From Tetracentron sinense (lineage: Eukaryota; Streptophyta; Magnoliopsida; Trochodendrales; Trochodendraceae), in NCBI GenBank assembly GCA_015143295.1, contig JABCRI010001478.1, positions 496,001 through 560,000 on the forward strand: 64,000 bases of DNA, written 5' to 3'. The first letter of the stretch is position 1, and each line of letters opens with the position of its first letter. Below are positions 22,397-33,934 of the stretch, one piece after another. The notes beneath the pieces were generated by a model. The model was not told the origin of the DNA. It saw nothing but the letters and a program-made list of their open reading frames with translations, and did no database searches. Made by a program: the position numbers and the translations under genes.

Positions 22397-25300
22397 ATGG
22401 ACCAAAATACTAGGTTCACCCAGAAAAGAAGGAAGAACAGGAGATCTAACAAAAAGAAGGTCATGCCTACAAATGAAGTGAACAAAGACAATAGGGTTCC
22501 CCAAAAGTCTAAGTTCATTTATGTGAGAAAGGATGATCTAAAATGCCTTATCATCCACACCGCTTTGAAAGCCCAAAATTCTGACATGTGGTATTTTGAT
22601 AGTGGATGCTCCAGACACATGACAGGTAACAAGTCCCTATTTACTCACCTTGAGGAATGCTCAGACGAGACTGTTACATTTGGTGATGAAAGCAAATCCT
22701 TTGTGAAAGGAAAATGGGTCATCCAAGCACCAGGCATTCCTAAACTGAAGGATGTCTTGTTTGTAGAAGGACTGAAAGCTAATCTAATTAGCATAAGTCA
22801 ATTGTGCGATGATCACCATGTTGTCCACTTTACCAACAAGAAGTGCTCTATTATGGATGACAAAGGTGTGTGTGTTTTGGAAGGGTCAAGAACCACTGAC
22901 AATTGTTATGGTTTAATTCCAAGTGATGGTTCTTCTCAAATTTGCAACAGGGCTAAAGTTGAAGAAGTTGAACTGTGGCACAGGAGGCTAGGTCACATGA
23001 ATTTCAAAGAAAAAAGCAAACTCTCAAAACACGAGCGTGTGAGAGGTGTGCCTAAACTTGGGAAGCCCTCTACTGCTGTTTGTGGGCCATGTCAAATTGG
23101 TAAACAAATTGAAAGCCCACACAAGAAGGCTTCAAATATCGCTACCTCATACCCACTAGAACTAATACACATGGATCTCATGGGTCCAACTCAAACTGAA
23201 AGTCTAGGAGGTAAGCGATATATCCTAGTGATGGTTGACGATTTCTCACGGATGCCATGGGTTGCATTCATTAGAGAGAAGTCGGATGCCTTTGAGAATT
23301 TCATGAACATCTGCTTGAGAGTGTAAAATGAAAAAGGATGCCCTATCACTCGAATTCGAAGTGATCATGGAAAGTAGTTTGAAAACTCCAAGTACAATGA
23401 GTTTTGTGATGAAAAGGGCATCAAACATGAATTTTCAGCACCAATAACACCTTAGCAAAATGGTGTGGTGGAAAGAAAGAACAGGGTGCTTCAAGAGATG
23501 GTTAGGGTAATGCTTCACGACAACAACCTGACTGCTCATTTCTGGGCTGAAGCAGTTAGCACTGCATCCTATACTGTTAACAGAGTCTACACTAGGCCCG
23601 GAACTAGAAGACACCCTATGAGCTGTGGTACAACAAGAAACCCAATGTCAAGTACTTTCGAGTATTCGGAAGTAAGTGCTATATCCTTAGGGATAGAGAG
23701 CAATTAGGAAAGTTTGATTCCCGGAGTGATGAAGGGATATTTCTTGGATATTCCATGAATAGTAGGGCTTATCGAGTCTACAACTTGAGAACCTCTACTG
23801 TTATGGAGTCCATAAATGTGGTGGTTGATGACTCAGGATCTGAGTCCTTGCAACTAGAGGATGACAATGCTGATGAAGGTGTGAAAATTCCAATATCTAA
23901 ATCAGAAGATGAATCACCATCAAAGTCACCTCCTAAAAAACCTACACATCGTAGGGTTATGAGACCTCACTCCTCAACTGAAATTATTGGAAACCTTGAA
24001 AGTGGAGTGACAACTCGAAAACAAGTTGAAAATGAAGTTAGTCACTTTTGCTACACTTCTACATTTGAACTCAAAAATGTAACTGAAGCTCTCACTGATG
24101 AAAACTAGATAAATGTCATGCAAGAAGAGCTCAATCAGTTTACAAGGAATGATGTATGGTTTTTAGTTCCTAGGCCTAAAAATAAAAATGTTATTGGTAC
24201 TAAATGGATTTTCAAAAACAAATTTGATGAACATGGTACCATTGTAAGAAACAAGGCTAGGTTAGTTCCACAAGGATACACTCAGATTGAGGGTATTGAT
24301 TTTGATGAAACATTTGCTCCTGTTGCCCGACTACAGTCTATCAAGATCTTGCTTGCTGTTGTATGTCATCTCAAATTCAAACTTTTTTAGATGGATGTTA
24401 AGAGTGCCTTTCTGAATGGCATTCTTTAGGAGGAAGTTTATGTGGAACAACCAAAAGGGTTTGAGGACCCTAATCATCCTGATCAGGTTTATAGATTAAA
24501 AATGGCTCTCTATGATTTGAAACAAGCTCCCAGAGCTTGGTATGATTGACTGACTACATACCTCTTAGAAAAGGGATTTTTGAGAGGGGGAGTAGACAGG
24601 ACCCTATTCATTAAAAACATCAAGGATGATATGGTTATTGCTCAGATATATGTTGATGATATTGTCTTTGGTTCCACATCAGACTCACATGCACACCCCT
24701 TTGCTGAACAAATGAAGAATGAATTTGAGATGAGCATAGTTGGTAAGCTAAATTTATTTCTTGGTCTACAGGTAAAACAAATGAGCAATGGGATTTCTGT
24801 GTCCCAAACTAAATATGCCAAAGACCTTGTAAAGAAATTTGGCATGAACTTAGCTAAACATGTTCGCACTACTATGAGCACCACCACCAAACTTAGCAAA
24901 GATGCTTCAGGCAAAAGTGTCGACCAAACCACATACCGAAGTATGATTGGTAGTCTGCTTTACCTCACTGCCAGTCATCCTGACATTGCCTTTAGTGTCG
25001 GAGCTTGTGCTCGCTATCAAGCAAGCCCCAAAGAGTCACACTTACTTGTTGTCAAACGAATTATTCGATATGTAAGTGGAACTCTCTCTTTTGGCCTCTG
25101 GTATCCCTTTGATACTAATGCCGTGGTTGTTGGATATTCCGATGCCGACTGGGCCGAAAATGCTGATGATAGGAAAAGCACCTCTGGAGAATGCTTTTAT
25201 GTTAGAAACTATTTGGTTGCTTGGCTTAGTAAAAAATAGAATTCCATCTCTTTGTCTACTGCCGAGGCTTAGTACATTGTAGCCGGCAATTGTTGCACCC

Positions 25301-25593
25301 AACTTCTGTGAATGAAACAGATGTTGCAAGACTACGGGATAGAACAAGGCACCATGACTATGTATTGTGATAACACAAGTGCCATCAACATCTCCAAAAA
25401 TCCCGTGCAACACTCTCGCACCAAACACATAGACATTAGACACCACTTCATTCGAGAGCTTGTTGAGCAAAGTGTCATCACATTGGAATATGTACAAACT
25501 GATACTCAACTTGCAAATCTCCTAACCAAACCTCTAGACTCCCTTAGGTTTGAGTTTCTTAGGAAATCCATCGGTGTGTGCGGTATTGAGTGA
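22397..25593 (+). pseudogene. copia pol remnant: protease, integrase, RT, RNase H (element 2)
   Basis: Protease active site DSGCSRHM (about 22600); integrase zinc motif LWHRRLGH..CGPC (about 22975-23094); integrase core with HMDLMGP and [12 protein letters not shown] from ATG 24118 with YVDDI (about 24650); RNase H with YSDADWAENADDRKS and the C-terminal NTSAINISKNPVQHSRTKHI. Frame 2 runs to about 23600, then one frameshift, then frame 1 to TGA 25591-25593. Nonsense codons: 23324, 23375, 23453, 24106, 24388, 24427, 24547, 25237, 25267 and 25309. Stops outnumber frameshifts about ten to one. Confidence 0.9.
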
Positions 25594-27125
25594 TTGAGTG
25601 CTTTTTAATAGACTAGGTAATCTCATATCCATATCTCTTCCTAGCTCTATTCCTCCGGTGTATATTATCAGTTTTTACATATTGGTGTTTTTTTGTTTGT
25701 TTATCTTATTTCAAAAAATCCAAAAACATTAAAAAATTCAGAAAAACTCCAAAAAGATTTTTGTTTTCTTTTAGTTAGGAATATTTAAAAAAAAAAAAAG
25801 GTTTTTGTTGGATTTGGTTGTTATCCTTTGGTGTGCATTGCTGAATTTTTCTTGTGCTCATAATACTTGTCCAAGATACATATTTGATCGTATTGAGTTC
25901 ATGAGGAGATCATAACTACCAAAATGTCTTTTGGGAAGTGCACATAGACTATCTTGCTAAATACAGTTAGAAATATGGCAAATACTGTTGCATTATCACC
26001 CACACTTGCACTCTGTCTATCTCCTGCAGATGGTACATATCCCTATGAACAGGTAATGATATTAGTCATGATGGTTCTTCGATGTGATAAAATCTGATTT
26101 GATCATGAAGGTACCATCCCTCAAAATGTGCCCTAGTTTAAAAGTCTTATGCAATGGAAAGGGCTACCTCTGGGATAGTGTGAAAGTCACTATTGGATGC
26201 AAACAGTATGAAATGGATACCTAGGTGGACAGTAGGTATCTATCTGGGTCCCTAGAGTGAAAGCCCCTGCTGCCAATAGCTAGGGTTACCTACCCAATAA
26301 GTGTGAAAGCCACCATTGCATCCCAAAATTCAAAAGAAAAAAAAACTGATCAAGAACAGTTTCACCAAACAAAAATTCCACAAACACTGTGAGAGCAACA
26401 TATGAAAAAGGGTAAAAATAGCACATAAAACTCTTCATCTTTTTGGATTACCCTAAATGCATCTCTCAGTATTTTTTGAAGCTTGGTGTTCCTGAAATGA
26501 ACTAATGTCCTTATCTGTCTAAGAGTGCCTACCTCTAAAGGTGTTCGGTCAGAATTTCACCTCACACACTTCACATTGATGGTAAAGCCTATTACTAACT
26601 ATACATTAGCCTGTGTGCCTGTGTCTTGCCATCCCTTATGCATAGTTTCGATGGAAATATCCTCGTATACTCATCATTTTATGCTACACATTCTTGGACA
26701 CTGTATTATTTGCTTCTTGCAAAATTTGCACATACTGGATTTGCTTATTAGAGCTATCATGTTGAAATTTTTTTGCAAAATGGAGGATCTTTGAAAACTT
26801 TTTCTAGCAAAATGCATACTTTTGATTGATTTTGAGTGTTTTCAGGGATGATCTTACCTTGCCATTCTACAGATCTCTAATTGTGCATTTTTTTAATCTC
26901 CAAAACTAATTCACTTGAAGCTCTATACGGTTTGTTCGTTTTTCCATTTCAAATGTTGAAATCCTCGGGTCAATAGAATGCCATGTTATTTTGGAGGGTA
27001 TTGACATTTTTTTCATATTTTTCAGAGATCTTCTTTAGAGATTCTTCTACAAAAGCTGCCCCATAACATGCCAGATTATCCAAATGGGGTCACATTCATC
27101 TCTTACGCACGTTCAGAAATTTTGC
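25594..27125 (+). other. non-coding spacer between pol and ORF3 (element 2)
   Basis: No conserved ORF. Low-complexity A/T runs at 25690-25800 and a loose repeat GTGTGAAAGYCACYATTG (about 26180-26320). ORFs such as 26525-26794 show no domain. The spacer is longer than that of element 1 (about 490 bp). Confidence 0.6.
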
Positions 27126-27170
27126 AAAGAGGGTCGACCTTGAGGGGTCGTTCGGTCAACCGAACACATA
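27126..27170 (+). repeat. LTR-type palindromic motifs ahead of ORF3 (element 2)
   Basis: GGGTCGACCTTGA, GGGGTCGTTCGG and GGTCAACCGAAC match the motif family of this element's LTR array (19256-19494). They stand about 510 bp before the ORF3 start. Confidence 0.7.
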
Positions 27171-27683
27171 GAAATGGGGTTTTCGGAACCCTCTTTGATG
27201 GTATTCGAATATTCCTTCCATTTTGGGGTTTTCCCTCTGCAAAAATCCAGCTGGGGTTTTTTTTTGGCCCTCACATGCGTGCTATCAAGCTTCCATCTTG
27301 GTTTCAAGTTCCACGGTTTTGCTGGGTTTGTGTTTCAACATTACAGCCCTTCTCTCTTCACGAGTGATTCAAAGCCTCAGTGCTGCCTGGATTTTTCGCT
27401 CATTCATGCTCCAAGGTTTTCTCTCCAATACTCGGCTCATCCATGCTCCAAGTGTGCTGTTCACTCAACTAGGAATTCCCTGTTGCCCAGTCGTATTCCT
27501 TCTTCCACAGTGACTTAAGGTCTTCCACAACTATTCGGTTGGTTCCAGAGACTGTTCTCAGCACTCTCAACCCTCTCTCGTCTCCTCCAAGTCCTCATCA
27601 AGGTAAAACATTACCTTTTCTTGAGTTCTTGCAAATTTGGGTCTATGGCTCTTGAGTACCTTCTTCTCATTGCCTCATTTCTC

Positions 27684-28976
27684 ATGGCAGGTTGCCCTAA
27701 GCGCCTCCTCATCATTTCTCAGGATGAAGATGATGTCCCCCAGTCTGAGGATGCCTCATATGATGCTGGCCATGGCATCCATGTGGGCCGTGCAGTCCAT
27801 TCTAGGGTTTCTCCACCCTCAGCTTCCCTTAAGAAAGCCATGGGTGCTTCCGGTTCAAAGCTCTCGACCAAATCAAAGGGTAAATCTCATGTCCCAACTC
27901 CTAATGAGCCTGAAATTGTGAGATTTCGCACCACCAGGAATGAATAGCTTTATAATACTTGGCTTAAAAATAGGGCTGTTACAATTGAAAGGGCCATTGT
28001 CATTTCGGATTTCACCCATCCTGGTTTCGAGGAAATCATTGACTCTCGCCAATGGTCTGGTCTTTTAAAATTGATCGGTTATGCCAGTCTAGACCTCGTT
28101 CGAGAATTTTATGTGAACATTTATTCTGTCAACCCTCATAATTTTTCCTTCAAAACTCAGGTTAGGGGTAAGAAAATTCTCATTAATCCGGACGTCATTT
28201 TCTTTTTCATTAGTGCCCCTCGGGTTCCGGGAGCCTATTACCCTTATCTCAATCCCACCGATGAGGATAAGCATGATCTAGACAAGGTGGCTAGCAATCT
28301 CTGTGATGATCCCTCACAAAAATGGTCTCATCCTCATTTACTTCAATCTAGTCTTTCATACTTGGGCCGTCTGTTTCATCTTATTATGTGTTCCAACATT
28401 CATCCCAATGTGCATTCTACTACTCTGAATGTTAATCGGGCTCGATTCCTATATAGTGTCATGACTGGAGACACTATCGATAACGATGCCCACATTATAG
28501 ACCAAATCCTTTAGGCTATCACAATGCACCAAAAGCGCTCTGCTCTTCCTTTTGGTGTCCTCATCACCAATCTCCTTTTTGTTGAGGGTATTAGGGCTTG
28601 TTCCTCTAAGGCTACTACGCCTTCTTTAGGACCCATCTATGCTCGCACCTTGACTAGTAGTATGTTGCATGCTGCGATGCCGGAGCATGAGGAGGAGATT
28701 GATGATGATATCGCTCCTTCGGCCCTGGGTGCCGGTCCCTCTCCCAGCCATGTTAGAGCCCCTCCGGGTCCCTTGTCCTTCAAGTCTATGGCTACCATGC
28801 TTGCCGATATGTCGGCTGCTCAATCACACTTTGCTACTGATCTTCATGCCCGCCTGGATTCTCACGCAACAGCTACTCAGGACAGTTTTTCGGTGACTAA
28901 TCGTCGGATTGATGCACTTTCAGATATGGTGCAGGCGTCTCGCCAGGAGCTTCGCGATTTCCATTCCCGATATTAG
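27684..28976 (+). pseudogene. env-like ORF3 of Sirevirus element 2 (two in-frame stops)
   Basis: One frame (frame 3) from ATG 27684 (MAGCPKRLLI) to TAG 28974-28976, about 430 codons, interrupted only at 27945 and 28512 (both TAG). An upstream in-frame ATG at 27645 would add a hydrophobic stretch (LEYLLLIASFLMAG) that looks like a signal peptide, but the MAGCPKR start fits a basic N-terminus as in element 1. The middle (ERAIVISDFTHPGFEEII... to 28500) resembles the 'putative plant transposon protein' family and aligns with ORF3 of element 1. The C-terminus is a helical, coiled-coil-like segment. It is the best-kept coding region of the element. Function is unknown. Confidence 0.82.
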
Positions 28977-29765
28977 GATGATGTTGCTCGTCACTTTTCT
29001 CCGCACTGGGATTATTAGAGTTTCTTGCGATGATGGTTCTAGCCTTGTTTTGTTCTTTGTTTTTGCTGGATTTAGCTAGTCCGTTTTGTTTGTTATGAGT
29101 CTGTGGTTGGTCTTTGTGGTGTGCACCCTTGGCTACTATATATAGGATGCAACTTCTTTGTTTTCGCTGCTTAGTTGATGCTTCTGCTTCTTTGTGTTTT
29201 CCTATGTTGTTGATCTTTGATGCTAATTCTACTTCATGCTAGGGTTGCTATTTCTGCAGAATTGTTTTTCCCTTGGCAATTCAAGCCAAAAAGGGGGAGA
29301 CGTTGGATAGATAGATCACCATATGTGCACCCTATATACATTGTGTTCTCATCATCATATGTGCAATTGTGTGATATCTTAAGTGCTCATTTATTTCATA
29401 TTATCACATGTTGCACATTGCTTCACTCATGAATTTACATGCTCATGATTCTGAAACTTTTGTCTGATGGCATCTCAGATTGAGAGGGAGATCTCAAACT
29501 AACTTGCATGATGCTCATTCTTTCTACTGTTTTATATTTTATGAAATTCCCCCATGCTTCACAAAGGTATTGCTTGTTTCAGTTTTTCAGGGTTGATTGA
29601 TGCCTCAACGATCTCGAAAATCATATTACTCCATGGAAGAAGCCCAACTGTCCAGTGTCGTGTACTTTTCATTCTCTTTGTTTATTGTGGGTTTAAGAGA
29701 ATTTGTAAAGTCATGTCCATCAGTTATATTGTTTGTTTTGTCTCGGAATTGCCAAAGGGGGAGAT
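28977..29765 (+). other. post-ORF3 region with multiple polypurine tracts (element 2)
   Basis: Three purine runs: AAAAAGGGGGAGA (29288-29300), GAGAGGGAGA (about 29482) and AAAGGGGGAGAT (29754-29765). The last touches the 3' LTR. Otherwise T-rich, no ORF of note. Confidence 0.75.
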
Positions 29766-30809
29766 TGTAAAGTCAAAGTTCTGTTGACAAAATTCCGAGC
29801 CCAAAATGTTGTATATAGGTCATAGTAGGTCTCATCCGGTTTGAGGACAAAGTGAAGAAGAAGCTGTGAAGAATCTTGAAGCAATATCACTCACATTGGC
29901 TTAAAAAGTAAGGATTGAAAGAGAGATCTAGATGACCTTAGGTTACCTTATGGAATTGACCCATTCATCATAAAAATTAAGTCAAAAAAATACTAGAGGT
30001 ATAGGGGATTGCATCTAAGGCTAAAGGAATGAAAATATAAAAAACAAATACACCCAAGGGTCAACCCTGACCATTGGGGGTCGACCCTGATATGAAAAAC
30101 CTTTCTAAATTTGTTTTTTTAGCAACTTCTAAACCTTTGAATCTTTCCTATATATAGGGGACCTCTCCCAATCCATGAGGGATATTAATTGGAGACTTTT
30201 TAGAGCACTTTGTGCCTATCTTGAGTTTATGAAAACTCTTGGATTCATTCATCTTCATCTCCATTAGTTGGCCTCTAGGTTGTGCAAAGTTTTCATACAT
30301 ATTTTCTTAAACTTGCATTAGATGATCCTTAATCATTGAGAGATCACCCTAGGGCTTCCACAAAACCTAAAATCTACTGTATGCTCTACTGTGAGCGTTG
30401 GTTAGCTTGAGCTAAAGCCTTTAAGGACGGAGATTGGTCTTCGGAGACCATGGTTGATCGCTTTGAGTAAGATAGGCCGGTGAGGAACCGGAGCTACTGT
30501 TGCGGAGATCGAACATGCTGTGTTGGTGGTTTACAAGCTGAGGAATCGATACCGAGGAACGTTGTGTTATGTCCGGTTGGGTAAGATTCGAGTCTTGTAT
30601 TATTCAATTCTTCTCATAGTGAATTTTGTGCTGGACTAAGTCCCGTGATTTTTCATGAAAGGGTTTTCCACATAAAAATATTATGTGTTCAAGTGAGATT
30701 GTTTGTGTGTGATTGTCTAAAATTAAAATTGGAAAAGAAAATTGAAGTAGACCTATTCACCCCCCCCCCCCCCTCTAGGTCTAAGAGTGCATTGAAATAA
30801 GGAATTTCA
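29766..30809 (+). repeat. 3' LTR of Sirevirus element 2 (internally deleted)
   Basis: TGTAAAGTCA to GGAATTTCA, 1044 bp. It matches the 5' LTR but lacks about 190 bp between two GGGTCRACCCTGA motifs; only two motifs remain (30059-30090). A C-run near 30760 differs in length between the two LTRs. Confidence 0.95.
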
Positions 30810-30814
30810 CACCC
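30810..30814. repeat. target-site duplication, right copy (CACCC)
   Basis: Matches 18966-18970 exactly and is followed by AGCTGGAGTAACTCTG, the continuation of the Ogre leader, as in copy B at 45717. Confidence 0.9.
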
Positions 30815-31083
30815 AGCTGGAGTAACTCTGCAGACCTCTAATAATTTTAAGCCTCTGTCACTGAAGATAATCTTCCAGCAGTCGTAAGCGTATTAAGCCT
30901 GTCTAATGGGATTCAGGGTTGTTACACTACTACGCTATATATGGGATGAACAATACAAAACACACTCAAAAGGTAAAAAAAATTAGTATTAGACTAAATT
31001 TTAAGGCATTTGAGTAATGTTAATGTTAATTTGGCTTAGACCTAGGTTCTGGGTTGAACCTTGAAATATGGCAAATGAGGATA

Positions 31084-31102
31084 ATCCCCAGTAGAGTGGC
31101 CA
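31084..31102 (-). other. primer binding site of Ogre copy A (tRNA-Arg type)
   Basis: The minus strand reads TGGCCACTCTACTGGGGAT. Copy B has TGGCGACTCTACTGGGGAT. It starts four bases after the LTR end. Ogre/Tat elements are reported to use tRNA-Arg; copy A has one likely substitution. Confidence 0.75.
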
Positions 31103-31106
31103 GAGC

Positions 31107-33934
31107 TGTGAGCATGAATTGTGGTTACCCATATTTGGCAAGTTATGTTCATAGTCACCGCTTATTAATTCGGTAGGGACAAGTCCCGGGTAATGGATAA
31201 GGTCTTGGTCCGCTTAGAGTTCTAAGTAAGAGGTTTGGTTAAGCCCGGGGAAGCTGTTATGCACCCTGGCACTTCTATTTTACAACAGTTCCCTACTTAC
31301 TAGGTTGAAACCAAATTAAAGTCCAGTTATAGTCAAATGTCTTAGATTTAATTTATACTAATCCAATAAGGGAAGAGCTAAACTAGGGTCGAACCCAAGT
31401 TGGGTTGCCTACGTACTCACATTTGGGTAAGATCAAACCGAGTGTAGTTTTGGCACATGAGCCCGTGCCAAGGCTAGGGGAGTGTTTGTGTGCACCAAGG
31501 GTGGCTTAGGGTCTAGTCTGGTAGACTAGGGTTTAATTGACCGGGATTGGTCAAGTGCATGGTATTGGGCCTGGTAGGCCAAAAGGGTAGTCTGGTAGAC
31601 TAGGGGTTGGGCCCGATAGACCAAGGGTGTAAGCCCGGAAGCTAAATTTTAGGCCCGGTAGGCCGAGATTAGGCCTGGTAGGCCTTGATTAGACCCGGAG
31701 GTCAAGAACAAGCCCGGTAAGCTTTGGGGGCCCGGTAAGCTTAAGGTTGGGCCCGATAGGCTTAGGGTTAGACCTGGTAGGCCGAGATTAGGCTCGGTAG
31801 GCTAAAAGGGGTTTAACCGTGGTTAGAATTGCTAACTGAGGTTGGATAAGGACCAAGATATGTTTATGGTCCTTAAGAGTTGTTTAAACACTTTTGGGGA
31901 TTTTTCCCAAATTTTCCCAAGGTAAATGGGGCTAACCATAGTTAAGACATGGGTTTAACCATGTTAGTCTGAATAACCAAGGTTAGGCACTCTACAAAGT
32001 CAAATTCGGGGTTAGAATACACTTTAGAATTTTTCATGATTTTTGAGAAATTTAACCAAGGTTTAAATGGGCTTAACCACGGTTAGACCAAGTGTTAACC
32101 ATAGTTGGCTCATCTAACCATGATTAGGCATGAGCACATAGTCCAACAATGTCATTTTCTACAATTTTAGAATATTATAGATTTTTAGGGATTTTTTGGA
32201 ATTTTTCCAAGAGGTTAGGCCAATTAATCATGGTTAACTTCTAATCATGGTTGAGTTAACCATGGTTAAGGCAAGGGCACAATCTGGGCATGAATGGGGT
32301 GGGTCCCAGGGACTAGGTCAGGTCAGTAGGAGGGCCCCCATGGGCTGTGGGCTCACTGTAAAGCCCAAAAAAACCAAAAATCAAAATTGGCGGCAAATGG
32401 ATTTTTGACAGTTTTGGCACCTTTTTTCCACATTTTAGAGGATCATAACTTGGGTTAGGAGATAAGTTAGGGGGGCTATGACCCATGATCTTGAAGCTCA
32501 GGATGAGGGGGATACCTTGGGCCTGAAGTGGACCCCAGGAGATGCTTCATGTGGGCCTGGTGTGGGCCCAAAGCCACTGCACATAAATGACAGAGTGTCG
32601 GTAATCAGTTCACTGACACTCTGGCAGTTTTCTTTTTACAATGATTTAACCATGGTTAATGAGGTGGGGGAAGACTATGAAGCCCTGGTTAAGGTCCAGA
32701 GTATCTCAAGTATCCAAAACCATGCCCTGGATTAGACCAGGGTGGCATCAGGTGGGGCCCACAGGCCCTAAAACAGCAATCACTCTGGATGTTGGTACTG
32801 GGTTTACCGACACCTTGGGATTTTTCCAGAAATTGCAATTTTCTCTATGGGGCTGCTAATGTGAGGGGTCCAGGGGTTCCCCCATGACATGGAGAACCCC
32901 CAGAAGCCCCTGAGGCTACCTGGAGTGTTGATATACCCTTGGGGGAGGTTCACCACACCTATATAGGGGGAGAGACCCCCCACTGTGGGTTTCCTACAAA
33001 ACTAAGATAAAAAAGTCCCCTAGAATGGACCTGGGGCTCACAATGGTATTAAAGCAAATGAAAATGAGGGGTAAGGGGAGTCCTACCCTGCTGTAGTGCT
33101 ACAGGAGCTGCTAGTGATCCTTGGGAGGGGCGGTTGTGCTATTGCAGCTTACGGTGGCACTATGCAATGGAGTAGGGAGGCAGCGGGCAGCTGGGGAGGT
33201 TCCCTGAGTGCCTATGGAAGCAAAGGAAATGGCTAAGAACTTGGCTTTTTGAACAGGGGTTCGGCCTAGAGTTTCTTGGAGTGGGTTTGAAGGTGGTGGA
33301 GCACGGCCATTTATAGGAGAGTCCCATGGGGACTCCCATAGCAATAGGACAATGGTGGATGGAGGCTACAGGAGGCAGAGAGGGAGTCTGCAGGCGGAGG
33401 GGTGTGCCAGAGGGTGTGCCTGAGCCCTATAGGTGGTGGTTGCACTGCTAGAAGACGATACAGGTATTGGCGGTAGATGTTCTACCGCCATTACCAAAAC
33501 AGTGTAAATTGGTAATGGCAGTAAATCATCTACCGCCAATACCAGTTTTTAACTGTTAGGGCCCTGGCCCAGGCAGTGCATACGGTATGGGGTAATTTTT
33601 TTGAATTATTGGGCCTGGGCCTGGGCCCAGGCCCAGGCTTGGGTTTTCTAGGGTTTGTGGACCTAGGGTTTAAGCCCTAATGGGCTAGGGCTCAGCTAGG
33701 GCTAGGCTAGGCCTCGAGTAAGGCTAGGCTAGGGCTCGGCTAAGGTTAGGCTAGGGCTAGGATAAGGCTCGACTAGGGTTCACGTAGGGTTTATTAGGGT
33801 TTTTCCTAGGGTCTAACTAGGGTTTTTGGGTTTGTCCTAGGGGCTACTGGGGTTAAGGGATTCGACTAGGGGTTTAACCATGATTAAGAACCCTTAACCA
33901 TGGTTAGGAGGGGTGTAAAAATTAGGTGCTTACA
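31107..33934 (-). repeat. middle Ogre LTR, shared by copies A and B
   Basis: TGTGAGCATG at the left (next to the PBS of A) and GGTGCTTACA at the right (next to the polypurine tract of B), 2828 bp, the only complete Ogre LTR here. It is the 5' LTR of A and the 3' LTR of B at once. Inside on the + strand: a GCCCGGTAGGCC array, inverted repeats, TATA at about 33309-33318, a compound palindrome at 33463-33543 and a CTAGGG tract. Several short ORFs inside look accidental. Confidence 0.88.
31556..31803. repeat. GCCCGGTAGGCC short-repeat array in Ogre LTR
   Basis: About ten irregular units of 20-30 bp built on GGCCCGGTAGGCC, with variants GCCCGGTAAGCTT and GACCCGGAGGTCAAG. The right LTR carries it at about 46450-46722. 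Confidence 0.75.

Larger units (their letters stand above)
18971..30809 (+). mobile_element. Sirevirus-type Ty1/copia retrotransposon 2, complete but defective
   Basis: Full structure: 5' LTR 18971-20204, PBS, gag, pol, spacer, env-like ORF3, polypurine tracts and 3' LTR 29766-30809, bounded by a perfect 5-bp target duplication. The element is 11,839 bp. It sits in the 5' leader of Ogre copy A on the opposite strand. The LTRs differ by roughly 5-7% by hand comparison, mostly transitions, plus one ~190-bp deletion in the 3' LTR. Confidence 0.95.

Noticed and set aside
27068-27518. Overlapping ORFs before ORF3 of element 2
   Set aside because: Three frames are open over the same stretch, none with a recognised domain and none matching element 1; composition effect.
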